Shown here: positions 6,025 to 12,280 of the stretch, in pieces | Layout: every line of letters starts with the position of its first letter | Numbering within the stretch: position 1 is the stretch's first letter | NCBI GenBank assembly: GCA_030539595.1 | Contig: JAUNXW010000037.1 | Location: 1-12,850 of the forward strand | DNA from: Methanocorpusculum sp. | Lineage (GTDB): Archaea; Halobacteriota; Methanomicrobia; Methanomicrobiales; Methanocorpusculaceae | Direction of reading: 5' to 3' | DNA: 12,850 nucleotides | Notes under the pieces: generated by a model | Databases searched by the model: none | What the model was told of the DNA's origin: nothing | The model's input: only the letters and a program-made list of their open reading frames with translations | Position numbers and translations under genes: made by a program

Positions 6025-6402
6025 TTATTCAATCAGAACAGCGTTGATAACGCCGTCCTGACCCGGTCTGCTGACGATACGTGCCTTTCCGAGATCGGTT
6101 GCAATGATTGCTCCCTTTGTCATTAAGTTACGTCTGACATAGTTCGGGTTTGCTGCGTTCTCTTCAACATTGAGAATCTTAGTCTTCTGAACTTTGCCTG
6201 TCTTCTTATCGCTAACGTTTGCGAACTCGCAGCGGAGCGCGCGAACTTTTAAGTTTCCGCCTGTTACGCGGATTGTTCTGATACGAGTCTCACCGAGTGT
6301 TGTATCTGCCGGTGCTCTTCCGATTTCGAACCGCTTCTTACCGCGGCTTGCGTGATAGCGCCCACCTGTAGATTTTCTAACAGATTTTCCCTGCCAAAGC
6401 AT
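6025..6402 (-). CDS. rps8e: Ribosomal protein S8e
   Basis: This is an archaeal/eukaryotic-specific protein of the small ribosomal subunit. The 125-residue sequence shows the family pattern throughout: a basic N-terminus WQGKSVRKSTGGRYHASRGKK (3-23), IGRAPADTTLGETR (27-40), IRVTGGNLKVRALR (44-57), and the C-terminal NYVRRNLMTKGAIIATDLGKARI (87-109) with a final PGQDG. The length is normal for archaea. The ATG at 6402 has a GGAG at 6413-6416 on the minus strand, ten bases away. It lies about 105 bases downstream of hypB on the same strand but has its own strong TATA box and a leader with a hairpin, so it is probably transcribed separately. Confidence 0.97.
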   Translation of the reverse strand: MLWQGKSVRKSTGGRYHASRGKKRFEIGRAPADTTLGETRIRTIRVTGGNLKVRALRCEFANVSDKKTGKVQKTKILNVEENAANPNYVRRNLMTKGAIIATDLGKARIVSRPGQDGVINAVLIE

Positions 6403-6434
6403 TTTTTAATATCTCCTTAAATTTATCTCTGATT

Positions 6435-6457
6435 GGTATCTGCATTATTCAGATGCC
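6435..6457 (-). promoter_or_regulatory. Hairpin in the rps8e leader
   Basis: GGTATCTG (6435-6442) and CAGATGCC (6450-6457) form an inverted repeat with seven of eight positions matching and a seven-base loop. It falls at or near the predicted 5' end of the rps8e mRNA, about 33 bases ahead of the start codon. In the minus-strand RNA one position is a C-A mismatch. Leader hairpins can serve feedback control of ribosomal proteins, but that is only a possibility here. Confidence 0.35.
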
Positions 6458-6472
6458 AGTCTAATCCAGAGT

Positions 6473-6486
6473 CCTATATTTATAGG
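6473..6486 (-). promoter_or_regulatory. TATA box of rps8e
   Basis: On the minus strand the sequence CCTATAAATATAGG contains TATAAATA, a close match to the archaeal TATA consensus. It is itself nearly palindromic. Transcription would start near 6450-6455, leaving a leader of about 50 bases with a good ribosome-binding site. Confidence 0.65.
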
Positions 6487-6507
6487 TTCTTTTGGTATAT
6501 TAATCCA

Positions 6508-7155
6508 TCATGCGAGAATTGCATCTGCGACTTCTTTGATACCTTCACCCTTGCGCAGATTCGTCTTGATGATAACCATTTCCGGATTATATCTCTTGAT
6601 GTCTTTAATCATTCTCTCAACGTTGCAGCCGACTGCTTCTGCCAAATCAACTTTGTTGAGGACTGCAATCTGACAGTCACGGAACATCATCGGGTGCTTG
6701 TTTACAACATCGTCGCCTTCGGTTGTTGAAATAACCACAATACGCTTCTCCGCGCCGAGTTTGAAATCGGTCGGACAAACCATGTTGCCCACATTTTCAA
6801 TGAAGCAGACGTCTATATCGTTAAGGTCTAAGTGGTCGAGCGCGTGGTGGACAAGGTGCGCATCGAGGTGACATTCTTTTCCGGTGTTTGCATTGTATGC
6901 TTTAACTCCTGTTTTTACAATGCGCTGGAAATCATCGTCGCCGTAAACATCGCCAGCTATTGCCGCTGTGTTCATCCCTCTTGATTTGAGTTCGGGGACG
7001 ATTTTTTCAATCAAAGAGGTTTTACCTGAGCCTATAGCGCCAAGCAGGTCGAACGCTCTTACTCCGTGTTCTTTAAAGTGTTCGGCGTTGTGTTCGGCAA
7101 GACGGTTGTTCTCGCCGTATATCTCAGCTTCCATATGAACATCTATGTGATGCAT
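6508..7155 (-). CDS. hypB: Hydrogenase nickel-insertion GTPase HypB
   Basis: HypB is a cytoplasmic GTPase that, with HypA, delivers Ni to the active site of [NiFe] hydrogenases. The 215-residue protein has the P-loop GAIGSGKT (39-46), AIAGDVYGDDD (65-75), and the metal-site residues Cys95-His96 in TGKECHLDAH and Cys127 in ENVGNMVCP, matching the G-domain site of other HypB proteins. The G4 motif is NKVD (167-170). The N-terminus is short with only three extra His (MHHIDVH), as in archaeal HypB, and lacks the long His-rich tail of some bacterial versions. The start at 7155 has no Shine-Dalgarno; a TATA-like CTATAATA about 25-30 bases ahead suggests a near-leaderless mRNA. hypA is not in this window. 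The divergent neighbour is a His-rich exported protein. Confidence 0.97.
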   Translation of the reverse strand: MHHIDVHMEAEIYGENNRLAEHNAEHFKEHGVRAFDLLGAIGSGKTSLIEKIVPELKSRGMNTAAIAGDVYGDDDFQRIVKTGVKAYNANTGKECHLDAHLVHHALDHLDLNDIDVCFIENVGNMVCPTDFKLGAEKRIVVISTTEGDDVVNKHPMMFRDCQIAVLNKVDLAEAVGCNVERMIKDIKRYNPEMVIIKTNLRKGEGIKEVADAILA

Positions 7156-7179
7156 GAAGTATTCATTAGGCTTTCAGGG

Positions 7180-7190
7180 TATTATAGATG
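7180..7190 (-). promoter_or_regulatory. Likely hypB TATA box
   Basis: The minus strand reads TCTATAATAC here, about 25-30 bases before ATG 7155. With no ribosome-binding site, a start within a few bases of the ATG is likely. Confidence 0.45.
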
Positions 7191-7192
7191 AC

Positions 7193-7248
7193 CATATTAA
7201 TATGTTTGTGGTAAATATTACAATACAAAATGTAAATGTTTATTTACA
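7193..7248. promoter_or_regulatory. Palindromes between hypB and the His-rich gene
   Basis: The 161-base divergent region holds CATATTAATATG (7193-7204, a perfect 12-bp palindrome just upstream of the hypB TATA box). It also holds GTAAATATTAC (7211-7221, GTAA/TTAC arms) and TGTAAAT-GTTT-ATTTACA (7231-7248, perfect 7-bp arms). The recurring GTAAAT core suggests operator sites for a dimeric regulator. It does not match the E. coli NikR site as I know it. A/T-rich sequence makes chance palindromes more likely. Confidence 0.4.
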
Positions 7249-7260
7249 ATTGTGTGTAAT

Positions 7261-7268
7261 AATATATT
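7261..7268 (+). promoter_or_regulatory. TATA box of the His-rich exported protein gene
   Basis: AATATATT lies about 50 bases before ATG 7317, predicting a transcription start near 7290 and a leader of about 27 bases. I see no Shine-Dalgarno in that leader. Confidence 0.45.
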
Positions 7269-7316
7269 GTCAAAGTTTTAGAGCGGCTTTGGCAAAATAG
7301 CACACACAAGATAGAT

Positions 7317-7643
7317 ATGAAATCCATTTCCAAAATACTGGCAGTTCTTCTGCTCGCGTCTTTCATGGCGGTTACAGTCGGTGCGGTTCATATTGAAGAA
7401 CTGAATACCGATGTTACCGACCCTTTCGGACACACTCACGAGTTTACCATACTTCTCGTTGAACATGAAGAACTGCCGCATCACGCAGAACTCAGCCCTT
7501 TCTTCAGAGAAGGGCTTGTTGAGTCCGAAGAAGAGCGCGGACTTGATGAAATCCCTGAGTCTGTAAAAGACTGGTTTGAGTCTGCCGATAATATCACACC
7601 ACCCAATGCAGTCATTGTTTCCGATGATAAATCCGAAACGTGA
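7317..7643 (+). CDS. Small exported His-rich acidic protein, unknown function
   Basis: I do not recognise a family. The 108-residue product has a clear signal peptide: basic MKSISK, a hydrophobic stretch to about residue 20, and a likely cleavage after VGA (21-23). The mature part is about 85 residues, strongly acidic, with His25, 39, 41, 50, 55 and 56 clustered in the first third (GHTHE, EHEELPHHAE) and many Glu/Asp after residue 65. There is no lipobox cysteine, C-terminal anchor or any cysteine, so it is probably released or held by interaction. The His/Glu cluster could bind a divalent metal; its place next to hypB makes nickel an attractive guess but nothing more. A long-loop inverted repeat follows the gene. 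Confidence 0.8.
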   Translation: MKSISKILAVLLLASFMAVTVGAVHIEELNTDVTDPFGHTHEFTILLVEHEELPHHAELSPFFREGLVESEEERGLDEIPESVKDWFESADNITPPNAVIVSDDKSET

Positions 7644-7651
7644 TTATTTTT

Positions 7652-7695
7652 AACGGGCACTACTCTCACTCACTTATTTTTTTATGCTGCCCGTT
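7652..7695 (+). terminator. Inverted repeat after the His-rich gene
   Basis: AACGGGCA (7652-7659) and TGCCCGTT (7688-7695) are perfect inverted copies with a 28-base loop that includes a run of T (about 7677-7683). It sits between the stop at 7643 and the srp19 promoter, where a terminator is expected. Confidence 0.5.
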
Positions 7696-7703
7696 TAACC
7701 ATA

Positions 7704-7711
7704 CTTTATAG
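7704..7711 (+). promoter_or_regulatory. TATA box of srp19 (near-leaderless)
   Basis: CTTTATAG about 29 bases before ATG 7737, with no Shine-Dalgarno in between, points to a leaderless or very short leader for the srp19-PHP transcript. Confidence 0.5.
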
Positions 7712-7736
7712 ATTTACAGCACCAACACTATTTACA

Positions 7737-8009
7737 ATGGCTGTAAGATATCTTTATCCGTGTTACTTTGACCTGAGCCTTACACGAAAAGAAGGAAGAA
7801 GAGTTAACAAAGACGCCGCGGTTGAAAATCCAAACTCCGCACAAATCTCACGCGCCGCAAAACTTGCCGGACTTAATGTTGTCGAAGAAAACAAAACTGC
7901 TCATCACCCTGCCCAGTGGTATAAAGCCGGCGGAAGAATTTCCATTGAATACGAAGGCTCAAAAGAACAGCTTCTGAAAACAGTCGCAGGAAAGCTCGGC
8001 GGAAAATAA
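7737..8009 (+). CDS. srp19: Signal recognition particle protein SRP19
   Basis: SRP19 binds the tips of helices 6 and 8 of archaeal 7S RNA and helps SRP54 assemble for co-translational targeting to the membrane. The 90-residue product has the family hallmarks LYPCYFD (6-12) and SLTRKEGRRVNKDAAVENP (14-32), then AAKLAGLNVVEENKTAHHPAQW (40-61) and GGRISIEY (65-72). The length is right for archaea. The start is set by the conserved N-terminus and by a TATA box at leaderless distance. The next gene begins at the base after the TAA, so the two are co-transcribed. Confidence 0.95.
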   Translation: MAVRYLYPCYFDLSLTRKEGRRVNKDAAVENPNSAQISRAAKLAGLNVVEENKTAHHPAQWYKAGGRISIEYEGSKEQLLKTVAGKLGGK

Positions 8010-8654
8010 ATGTATGACTTTCACACGCACACAACTTTTTCCGACGGCGAACTGATACCCACAGAACTTGTCAGAAGAATGGCTGCTGCCGGATACAAAG
8101 AAATGGCAATAACAGACCATGCGGACTATTCAAATATAGAAAACATCATCACCTCCCAGAAAAAAATAAAAAAATCCGCTTCCTTATACGGAATTAAATT
8201 ATACACAGGCGCAGAAATAACTCACGTCCCTCCCGAAGAAATCGATGACATCGCAAAATACGCAAAAACACTTGGAGCGGAAATCGTAATCGTTCACGGA
8301 GAAACCGTATCTGAACCTGTTGCCGTTGGAACAAATCACGCGGCAGTATTAAGTGATTACGTCGACATTTTAGCCCACCCGGGATTAATTTCCGATGAAG
8401 ACGCAAAACTTGCCGCAAAGAACGGAATTTATCTGGAACTTACATCAAGAAGAGGGCACAATAAAACAAACGGTCATGTCGCAAGTACAGCGCGCCGATT
8501 CAATACCGGATTGGTAATTCAGTCGGATACCCACAGTCCCGAAGACATAATGAGTGAAAATATGCGCTATCTGGTTGCAAGAGGAGCCGGATTGACTGAA
8601 GATGAAGCAAAAAAATCACTTAACCTGACTGCGGATGAAATCCTCCGCAAATAA
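8010..8654 (+). CDS. PHP-domain metal-dependent phosphoesterase
   Basis: A 214-residue PHP-domain (polymerase and histidinol phosphatase) hydrolase that folds as a metal-binding TIM-like barrel. The expected ligands are in order: HTHTTFSDGE (His5, His7, Asp12), ITDHAD (Asp36, His37), GAEITH (Glu69), VHGE (His96), AHPG (His123) and SDTHSPED (Asp173, His175). The site looks complete, so catalysis is expected. Stand-alone members hydrolyse histidinol phosphate or other phosphoesters, and the true substrate cannot be read from sequence. It starts directly after the srp19 stop with zero spacing, so translation is probably coupled, but a functional link to SRP is not implied. A hisC gene lies 4 kb away on the other strand, which does not by itself make this a histidinol phosphatase. 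Confidence 0.93.
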   Translation: MYDFHTHTTFSDGELIPTELVRRMAAAGYKEMAITDHADYSNIENIITSQKKIKKSASLYGIKLYTGAEITHVPPEEIDDIAKYAKTLGAEIVIVHGETVSEPVAVGTNHAAVLSDYVDILAHPGLISDEDAKLAAKNGIYLELTSRRGHNKTNGHVASTARRFNTGLVIQSDTHSPEDIMSENMRYLVARGAGLTEDEAKKSLNLTADEILRK

Positions 8655-8681
8655 CATTAATATTAATTGTTCTGGAAAAAC

Positions 8682-8689
8682 TATTTATA
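8682..8689 (+). promoter_or_regulatory. TATA box of the gar1-tfb transcript
   Basis: TATTTATA in an intergenic region predicts a transcription start near 8710, just inside the palindrome GCATAATATTATGC (8701-8714). That gives gar1 an unusually long leader of about 75 bases. Confidence 0.5.
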
Positions 8690-8700
8690 CTTGATTCGTC

Positions 8701-8744
8701 GCATAATATTATGCATAAATACTCTGTGGTTTGAATCACAGAGT
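8701..8744 (+). promoter_or_regulatory. Palindrome and leader hairpin upstream of gar1
   Basis: GCATAATATTATGC (8701-8714) is a perfect 14-bp palindrome at the predicted transcription start. It is followed by ACTCTGTG-gtttgaat-CACAGAGT (8721-8744), a perfect 8-bp stem with an 8-base loop. The stem can extend outward through AAAT(A)/TATTT with one bulge. The palindrome may be an operator and the hairpin an RNA element in the gar1 leader. The loop resembles a tRNA T-loop, but no tRNA surrounds it. Confidence 0.5.
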
Positions 8745-8784
8745 TATTTGAAATTGCTGAAAAGTTTACTTTGAGGATTTGTTT

Positions 8785-9072
8785 GTGAAATTTGCAGGGA
8801 AAGTTACAGCGCGTCTTGGCAGACGCTTGATTGCTGCTGAAAGCGACGCGGGGCAGCTTCCACCGCTTTATACAGAAGTCGCAGACGAATCCGACAAGCC
8901 GGTCGGCAAAATCGTTGACTTATACGGAAGTGTTGCAAGACCGTATCTTACAGTGCTCTGCACTGAAGAAACGGCAGCCGCACTTTCCGTAGGCGACGAG
9001 TTGTTTGTGATTGCCGAAACCAGACCGGAAAAACCAAAAAAGAAATTCAATCGCGGCTACAGGAAAAATTGA
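8785..9072 (+). CDS. gar1: H/ACA RNP component Gar1
   Basis: Gar1 is part of the H/ACA guide RNP (with Cbf5, Nop10 and L7Ae) that makes pseudouridines in rRNA; it binds Cbf5 and helps product turnover. The 95-residue protein has the family core KPVGKIVDLYGSVARPYLTV (38-57) and a short basic tail (KPKKKFNRGYRKN), without the Gly-Arg-rich arms of eukaryotic Gar1. I chose GTG 8785 because TGAGGA (8772-8777) lies seven bases before it; TTG 8779 would be too close to that site. It precedes tfb by 38 bases, and the two are likely co-transcribed. Confidence 0.93.
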   Translation: MKFAGKVTARLGRRLIAAESDAGQLPPLYTEVADESDKPVGKIVDLYGSVARPYLTVLCTEETAAALSVGDELFVIAETRPEKPKKKFNRGYRKN

Positions 9073-9081
9073 AATAAATCA

Positions 9082-9103
9082 TATATTTTTCCTTAACCGG
9101 AGG
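9082..9103 (+). promoter_or_regulatory. TATA-like element and ribosome-binding site of tfb
   Basis: A TATATTTT (9082-9089) stands about 25 bases before ATG 9111, but a strong GGAGG (9099-9103) lies seven bases ahead of that ATG. The ribosome-binding site only makes sense on an mRNA that starts further upstream, so read-through from gar1 is likely. The TATA-like element may give a second, leaderless start, or its T run may act as a weak terminator. Confidence 0.4.
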
Positions 9104-9110
9104 AAATAAA

Positions 9111-10133
9111 ATGGAATCTGAGATTGAGAAATTAAGACAGTTAAAGCAGGAAAGAGAAAAAATGAAGGAGCGCCAGGGAATTGCGGTAGCTCCTAAAGAG
9201 AAGGTAAAAGAGAACGAAAACGATAAAGCCGTAACTGTCTGCCCCGAATGCGGAAGCCACCAACTTGTTCACGACTACGAGCGTGCAGAACTTGTCTGTC
9301 AGAACTGCGGTCTGGTTCTCGATGATGATTTCATTGACAGAGGACCCGAATGGCGTGCTTTCGATCACGACCAGAGAATGAAGCGTTCACGTGTCGGAGC
9401 TCCGATGACCTTTACAATTCACGATAAAGGTCTCTCAACAATGATTGACTGGAGAAACAGAGACTCTTACGGCAGAGCAATTTCTTCAAAGAATCGGGCA
9501 CAGCTTTATCGTTTAAGAAAATGGCAGCGCCGTATCCGTGTTTCAAACGCAACAGAAAGAAACTTAGCGTTCGCACTTTCAGAACTTGACCGAATGGCAT
9601 CCGCTCTCGGTCTTCCAAGAAACGTTCGTGAGACTGCAGCGGTTGTTTACCGTGATGCTGTTGATAAGAATCTTATCCGCGGAAGAAGTATTGAAGGAGT
9701 TGCGGCAGCCGCACTTTATGCAGCATGCAGGCAGTGCAATGTCCCGAGAACTCTTGATGAAATCGCAGAAGTGTCACGTGTTTCAAGAAAAGAAATCGGA
9801 AGAACATACAGATTCATTTCAAGAGAACTCGGTCTCAAACTTCTGCCGACATCACCTGCAGACTATGTCCCGAGATTCTGTTCGGGGCTTGGTCTTAAAG
9901 GCGAAGTTCAGTCAAGAGCGATGGAGATTTTAAAACAGGCGGGCGAGCGCGAACTGACATCCGGAAGAGGTCCGACAGGAGTTGCGGCAGCCGCAATTTA
10001 TATCTCTTCGATTCTTTCCGGCGAGAGAAGAACCCAGCGCGAAGTTGCCGATGTTGCCGGAGTTACCGAAGTTACCATCCGTAACAGATACAAGGAACTT
10101 GCCGAGCAGTTGGATATTGAAATTATTATCTAA
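9111..10133 (+). CDS. tfb: Transcription initiation factor TFB (TFIIB homologue)
   Basis: TFB bridges the TBP-TATA complex and RNA polymerase at archaeal promoters. The 340-residue protein has an N-terminal zinc ribbon (CPEC 44-47, CQNC 63-66), a B-reader/linker region with the conserved DRGPEWRAFD (76-85) and GAPMT, and two cyclin-like repeats (about 148-240 and 243-335). The second carries the recognition helix VAGVTEVTIRNRYKEL near the C-terminus. The residues before the ribbon (1-40) are highly charged and probably helical (EIEKLRQLKQEREKMKER), longer than in the shortest archaeal TFBs. The start is fixed by GGAGG seven bases upstream. Its position behind gar1 links transcription and RNA-modification genes in one unit. 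Only one tfb is in this window. Confidence 0.97.
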   Translation: MESEIEKLRQLKQEREKMKERQGIAVAPKEKVKENENDKAVTVCPECGSHQLVHDYERAELVCQNCGLVLDDDFIDRGPEWRAFDHDQRMKRSRVGAPMTFTIHDKGLSTMIDWRNRDSYGRAISSKNRAQLYRLRKWQRRIRVSNATERNLAFALSELDRMASALGLPRNVRETAAVVYRDAVDKNLIRGRSIEGVAAAALYAACRQCNVPRTLDEIAEVSRVSRKEIGRTYRFISRELGLKLLPTSPADYVPRFCSGLGLKGEVQSRAMEILKQAGERELTSGRGPTGVAAAAIYISSILSGERRTQREVADVAGVTEVTIRNRYKELAEQLDIEIII

Positions 10134-10141
10134 AAATAATA

Positions 10142-10148
10142 TTTTTTT
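10142..10148 (+). terminator. Oligo-T terminator of tfb
   Basis: Seven T starting nine bases after the tfb stop. It overlaps the last bases of the converging DUF2240 gene, so the two genes share almost no spacer (13 bases). Confidence 0.5.
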
Positions 10149-10632
10149 ACGCAGACTCAATTTTTGCGGTCAGCGCGAGTGTGTATTTTGAAATCTCCGT
10201 GTCGTATTTTTTTGCGAGCAGAATAACTGCCGCTTCGGTGTAGATTAAATTATCAAAGTGTGATTTTATCTCCTGCATCTCTTTGACAAGTTCCTTTTTG
10301 TCTTTTCCCGTTTTCGCAGAAACTTCTCCAATGACCGATTCGACAGGGTCAATATCTTCAGCTTCGTCTTCAGCCCCCGCAAAAATATCATCGGTCGGTC
10401 GAAATCCCGTTGGAATTTTTACATCGGCAAGACTATCGGATAAAATGTAGTCTCCGTTTTCGTTTTTGGAGATGAGTCCTTTTCGCTCCGCAATTTTTAT
10501 TAAATTCTTCGACTGCTCAAGACTCATCCATTTTTTGTCCTGAGTGTAGTAGTAAATGAATTTCATTTGTGTCAGAGCAGACATTCTTGTGTGCCTGAAC
10601 GGAGCCGCAACTGTTGTTTCTATTTCCGTCAT
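10147..10632 (-). CDS. DUF2240-family archaeal protein
   Basis: The 161-residue product looks like the DUF2240 family, conserved in archaea and without known function; recognition is from memory of the pattern. The N-terminal part (ETTVAAPFRHTR...ALTQMKFIYYYTQDKKWMSLEQSKNLIKIAERKGLISK) looks like a winged-helix unit. It is followed by the characteristic IPTGFRPTDDIF (73-84), an acidic linker (AEDEAEDID), and a C-terminal helical part. The winged-helix look suggests nucleic-acid binding, which is inference. I chose ATG 10632, which overlaps the previous gene's TGA as ATGA; a GTG at 10641 would add three residues. It is co-translated with the unrecognised gene at 10629-11036. Confidence 0.85.
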   Translation of the reverse strand: MTEIETTVAAPFRHTRMSALTQMKFIYYYTQDKKWMSLEQSKNLIKIAERKGLISKNENGDYILSDSLADVKIPTGFRPTDDIFAGAEDEAEDIDPVESVIGEVSAKTGKDKKELVKEMQEIKSHFDNLIYTEAAVILLAKKYDTEISKYTLALTAKIESA

Positions 10633-11036
10633 TTTGTGCACGCCTCATAAATTATTCTTTTGAACTCGGCTGAATTTTCTCCTGTAACAAAAATTTCGGT
10701 TCTTGTTCCTTTGTCAAGCGCCTTGACGAGATATTTTTTATCGGGCATAGGAAGATGTCCGTCGGATTTAAGAATCGTGTCGGAGAATGTGATTATAATA
10801 TCCGCTTCGTCTGTTACAATACGGCTGATGTTTGAGCCGCGTGTTATTTTTTCAAAACCTGTTCTGTCAACTGCCAGATGAACAGATATGTCGCGTTTGA
10901 CAGGTCCTATCTCTGTTCTGAAATTATCCTGTCTGCCTGCGAGTTTTTCAACTGCGTCAAGATATTTTGCGAAAGTAACCGGAACTTCAAATTCAATGTC
11001 GCACGAATGCGGAAACGTGTAGGAGATACGTCTCAT
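10629..11036 (-). CDS. Unrecognised 135-residue protein upstream of DUF2240 gene
   Basis: I do not recognise the family. The product starts MRRISYTF at ATG 11036 and has alternating hydrophobic strands (ISVHLAVDRTGFEKIT 50-65, DIIITFSDTIL 79-89). It then has a segment with DKKYLVKALDKGTRTEIFV (99-117) and a short final helix. It contains no signal peptide or membrane segment and only two cysteines. The mixed alpha/beta pattern and even charge suggest a soluble protein. It is joined to the DUF2240 gene by an ATGA overlap, so the two are likely partners. The 99 bases before it contain no clear TATA box or ribosome-binding site that I can defend. Confidence 0.8.
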   Translation of the reverse strand: MRRISYTFPHSCDIEFEVPVTFAKYLDAVEKLAGRQDNFRTEIGPVKRDISVHLAVDRTGFEKITRGSNISRIVTDEADIIITFSDTILKSDGHLPMPDKKYLVKALDKGTRTEIFVTGENSAEFKRIIYEACTK

Positions 11037-11126
11037 AATTTAGTATTGGTTGCGATGTGTTAGAATACTTTGTGTTGTTTGTTCAGTCTGCGGGTGTAGT
11101 TAATGAACAACTAAAATTATGATAAT

Positions 11127-11133
11127 AAAAAAA
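11127..11133 (-). terminator. Oligo-T terminator of the hisC-AIPS transcript
   Basis: Seven A on the plus strand (U7 in the minus-strand RNA) begin three bases after the stop of the phosphatidyltransferase gene. It would end the three-gene minus-strand transcript. Confidence 0.55.
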
Positions 11134-11135
11134 GA

Positions 11136-11774
11136 TTAATTCTTCTTCGACAGTTCGACAATTCCCATAGCAAATCTCTGAATTGCTGTGATATGTCCGA
11201 GAAGACCATACACTACTAAGAGCCATCCAAGGAATGTAAGCCCGAATAATATCTGCGACGGATAAATAAATTCAGCAACACCGAAGATTACAAGAAGAAT
11301 CAGCCTGTCGGCTCTGCCTAATATTCCGCCGTAATTCCTCTTCATACCGACCGCCTGAGCCTGCGTTCCCATGTAAGACGAAAGAAGAACGCCGGTTATT
11401 GCAAACACACCAATAACCCACGCGGGAACAGGACACGCCCACGCGGTGCTGCCGTAAATTCCGTAAATCAGAATTCCGATAACGATAAACATATCCGCGT
11501 ATCTGTCAAAAACGTGGTCGAGATAATCTCCAATGGGGCTTGCAATTCCCATATATCTTGCAAGCGCCCCGTCAAGAACGTCAAGACACGCATTAAGCAC
11601 AACAAATAAAACGCCAAGAAGCGGATAACCCAGAGCAAAAAACACCCCCGCAGCAAAAGCACAGATTAATGAAATAACTGTCCAGACATTCGGACTAATC
11701 GGCAGTTTCGAAAATGCTTTAGCAATAGGGGTTAAAAACCACTGAATTTTAGGGCGCAGGGATTCAAGACTCAT
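11136..11774 (-). CDS. CDP-alcohol phosphatidyltransferase (archaetidylinositol phosphate synthase type)
   Basis: A 212-residue membrane enzyme that joins a polar alcohol phosphate to a CDP-lipid. The family signature DxxDGxxARx8GxxxDxxxD is complete: Asp65, Asp68-Gly69, Ala72-Arg73, Gly82, Asp86 and Asp90 (from LDVLDGALARYMG). About five to six hydrophobic segments are visible (roughly 31-48, 50-63, 92-106, 118-132, 155-168, 172-192). The N-terminus (MSLESLRPKIQWFLTPIAKAF, 1-21) and the GRADRLILL block (152-160) fit archaetidylinositol phosphate synthase, which makes archaetidylinositol phosphate from CDP-archaeol and inositol phosphate. Substrate choice within the family is inference. It is the last gene of an ATGA-linked set with the NMP-kinase-like gene and hisC. 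Confidence 0.92.
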   Translation of the reverse strand: MSLESLRPKIQWFLTPIAKAFSKLPISPNVWTVISLICAFAAGVFFALGYPLLGVLFVVLNACLDVLDGALARYMGIASPIGDYLDHVFDRYADMFIVIGILIYGIYGSTAWACPVPAWVIGVFAITGVLLSSYMGTQAQAVGMKRNYGGILGRADRLILLVIFGVAEFIYPSQILFGLTFLGWLLVVYGLLGHITAIQRFAMGIVELSKKN

Positions 11775-12280
11775 AATTCGTTCACGTATTCAGACCAGTC
11801 AAGTTCGCCGAACGAAGATTCAACATCATCGTTTGCAAACGAAACTATTTTGTCCGCAATTATATCTGTTTTAATATTTGTAGTGTCTATCTCATAAATC
11901 TGTTCCGATGCAAAAGCATCAGCAGTCTCTATAAGAATAACATCAAGGGCTTCAGCCTCAAGATTTTCACGGACTTTTTCCGCTGAATATCCTCTTGGGG
12001 CAAGACGTTTTTTCAAAACATCCGGTCTGCATCTCAGAACAATTATTTTGTCGCAGGTAAGATAATGGGCAAATGCTCCTTCAACAAATCCTTGTGTATA
12101 CGGAAAATTATTTGCCCATTCCTCGTCGTCAATGATATCAGAGCCAAGTTCATCATCGTGCTCAATGACATAATCCTTGACTGTGGTCTTCAAATCGAGA
12201 ACTGTAAATCCTCTTCTGCGGAGTTCTTCTGCAGCGGATGTTTTTCCGCAGCCGGGAGTTCCGGTAATTCCAATCATCAT
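11771..12280 (-). CDS. Adenylate-kinase-like NMP kinase / P-loop ATPase (Fap7/hCINAP type)
   Basis: A 169-residue P-loop protein of the archaeal/eukaryotic adenylate-kinase 6 group (Fap7/hCINAP). It has the Walker A loop GTPGCGKT (7-14), then ELRRRGFTVLDL and a Thr/Lys segment, and VLRCRPDVLKKRLAPRGYSAEKVRENLEAE, in which the RL..RGY..EKV.EN pattern is characteristic. Related proteins bind ATP, have weak NMP kinase or ATPase activity, and act in small-subunit ribosome maturation with uS11, so a ribosome role is as likely as nucleotide metabolism. The tail after about residue 145 is acidic (FANDDVESSFGELDWSEY). The ATG at 12280 overlaps the hisC stop (ATGA), and its own TGA overlaps the next ATG. 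Confidence 0.88.
   Translation of the reverse strand: MMIGITGTPGCGKTSAAEELRRRGFTVLDLKTTVKDYVIEHDDELGSDIIDDEEWANNFPYTQGFVEGAFAHYLTCDKIIVLRCRPDVLKKRLAPRGYSAEKVRENLEAEALDVILIETADAFASEQIYEIDTTNIKTDIIADKIVSFANDDVESSFGELDWSEYVNEL

Noticed and set aside
8010..8654. Assignment of the PHP gene as the archaeal RNase P subunit Rpp30
   Set aside because: Rpp30 has a barrel that lacks the metal ligands; here all the expected PHP ligands are present, so a phosphoesterase is the better call.
8721..8744. T-arm-like sequence GTTTGAATC suggesting a tRNA gene
   Set aside because: The stem is eight pairs with an eight-base loop, and no acceptor, D or anticodon arms can be drawn around it.
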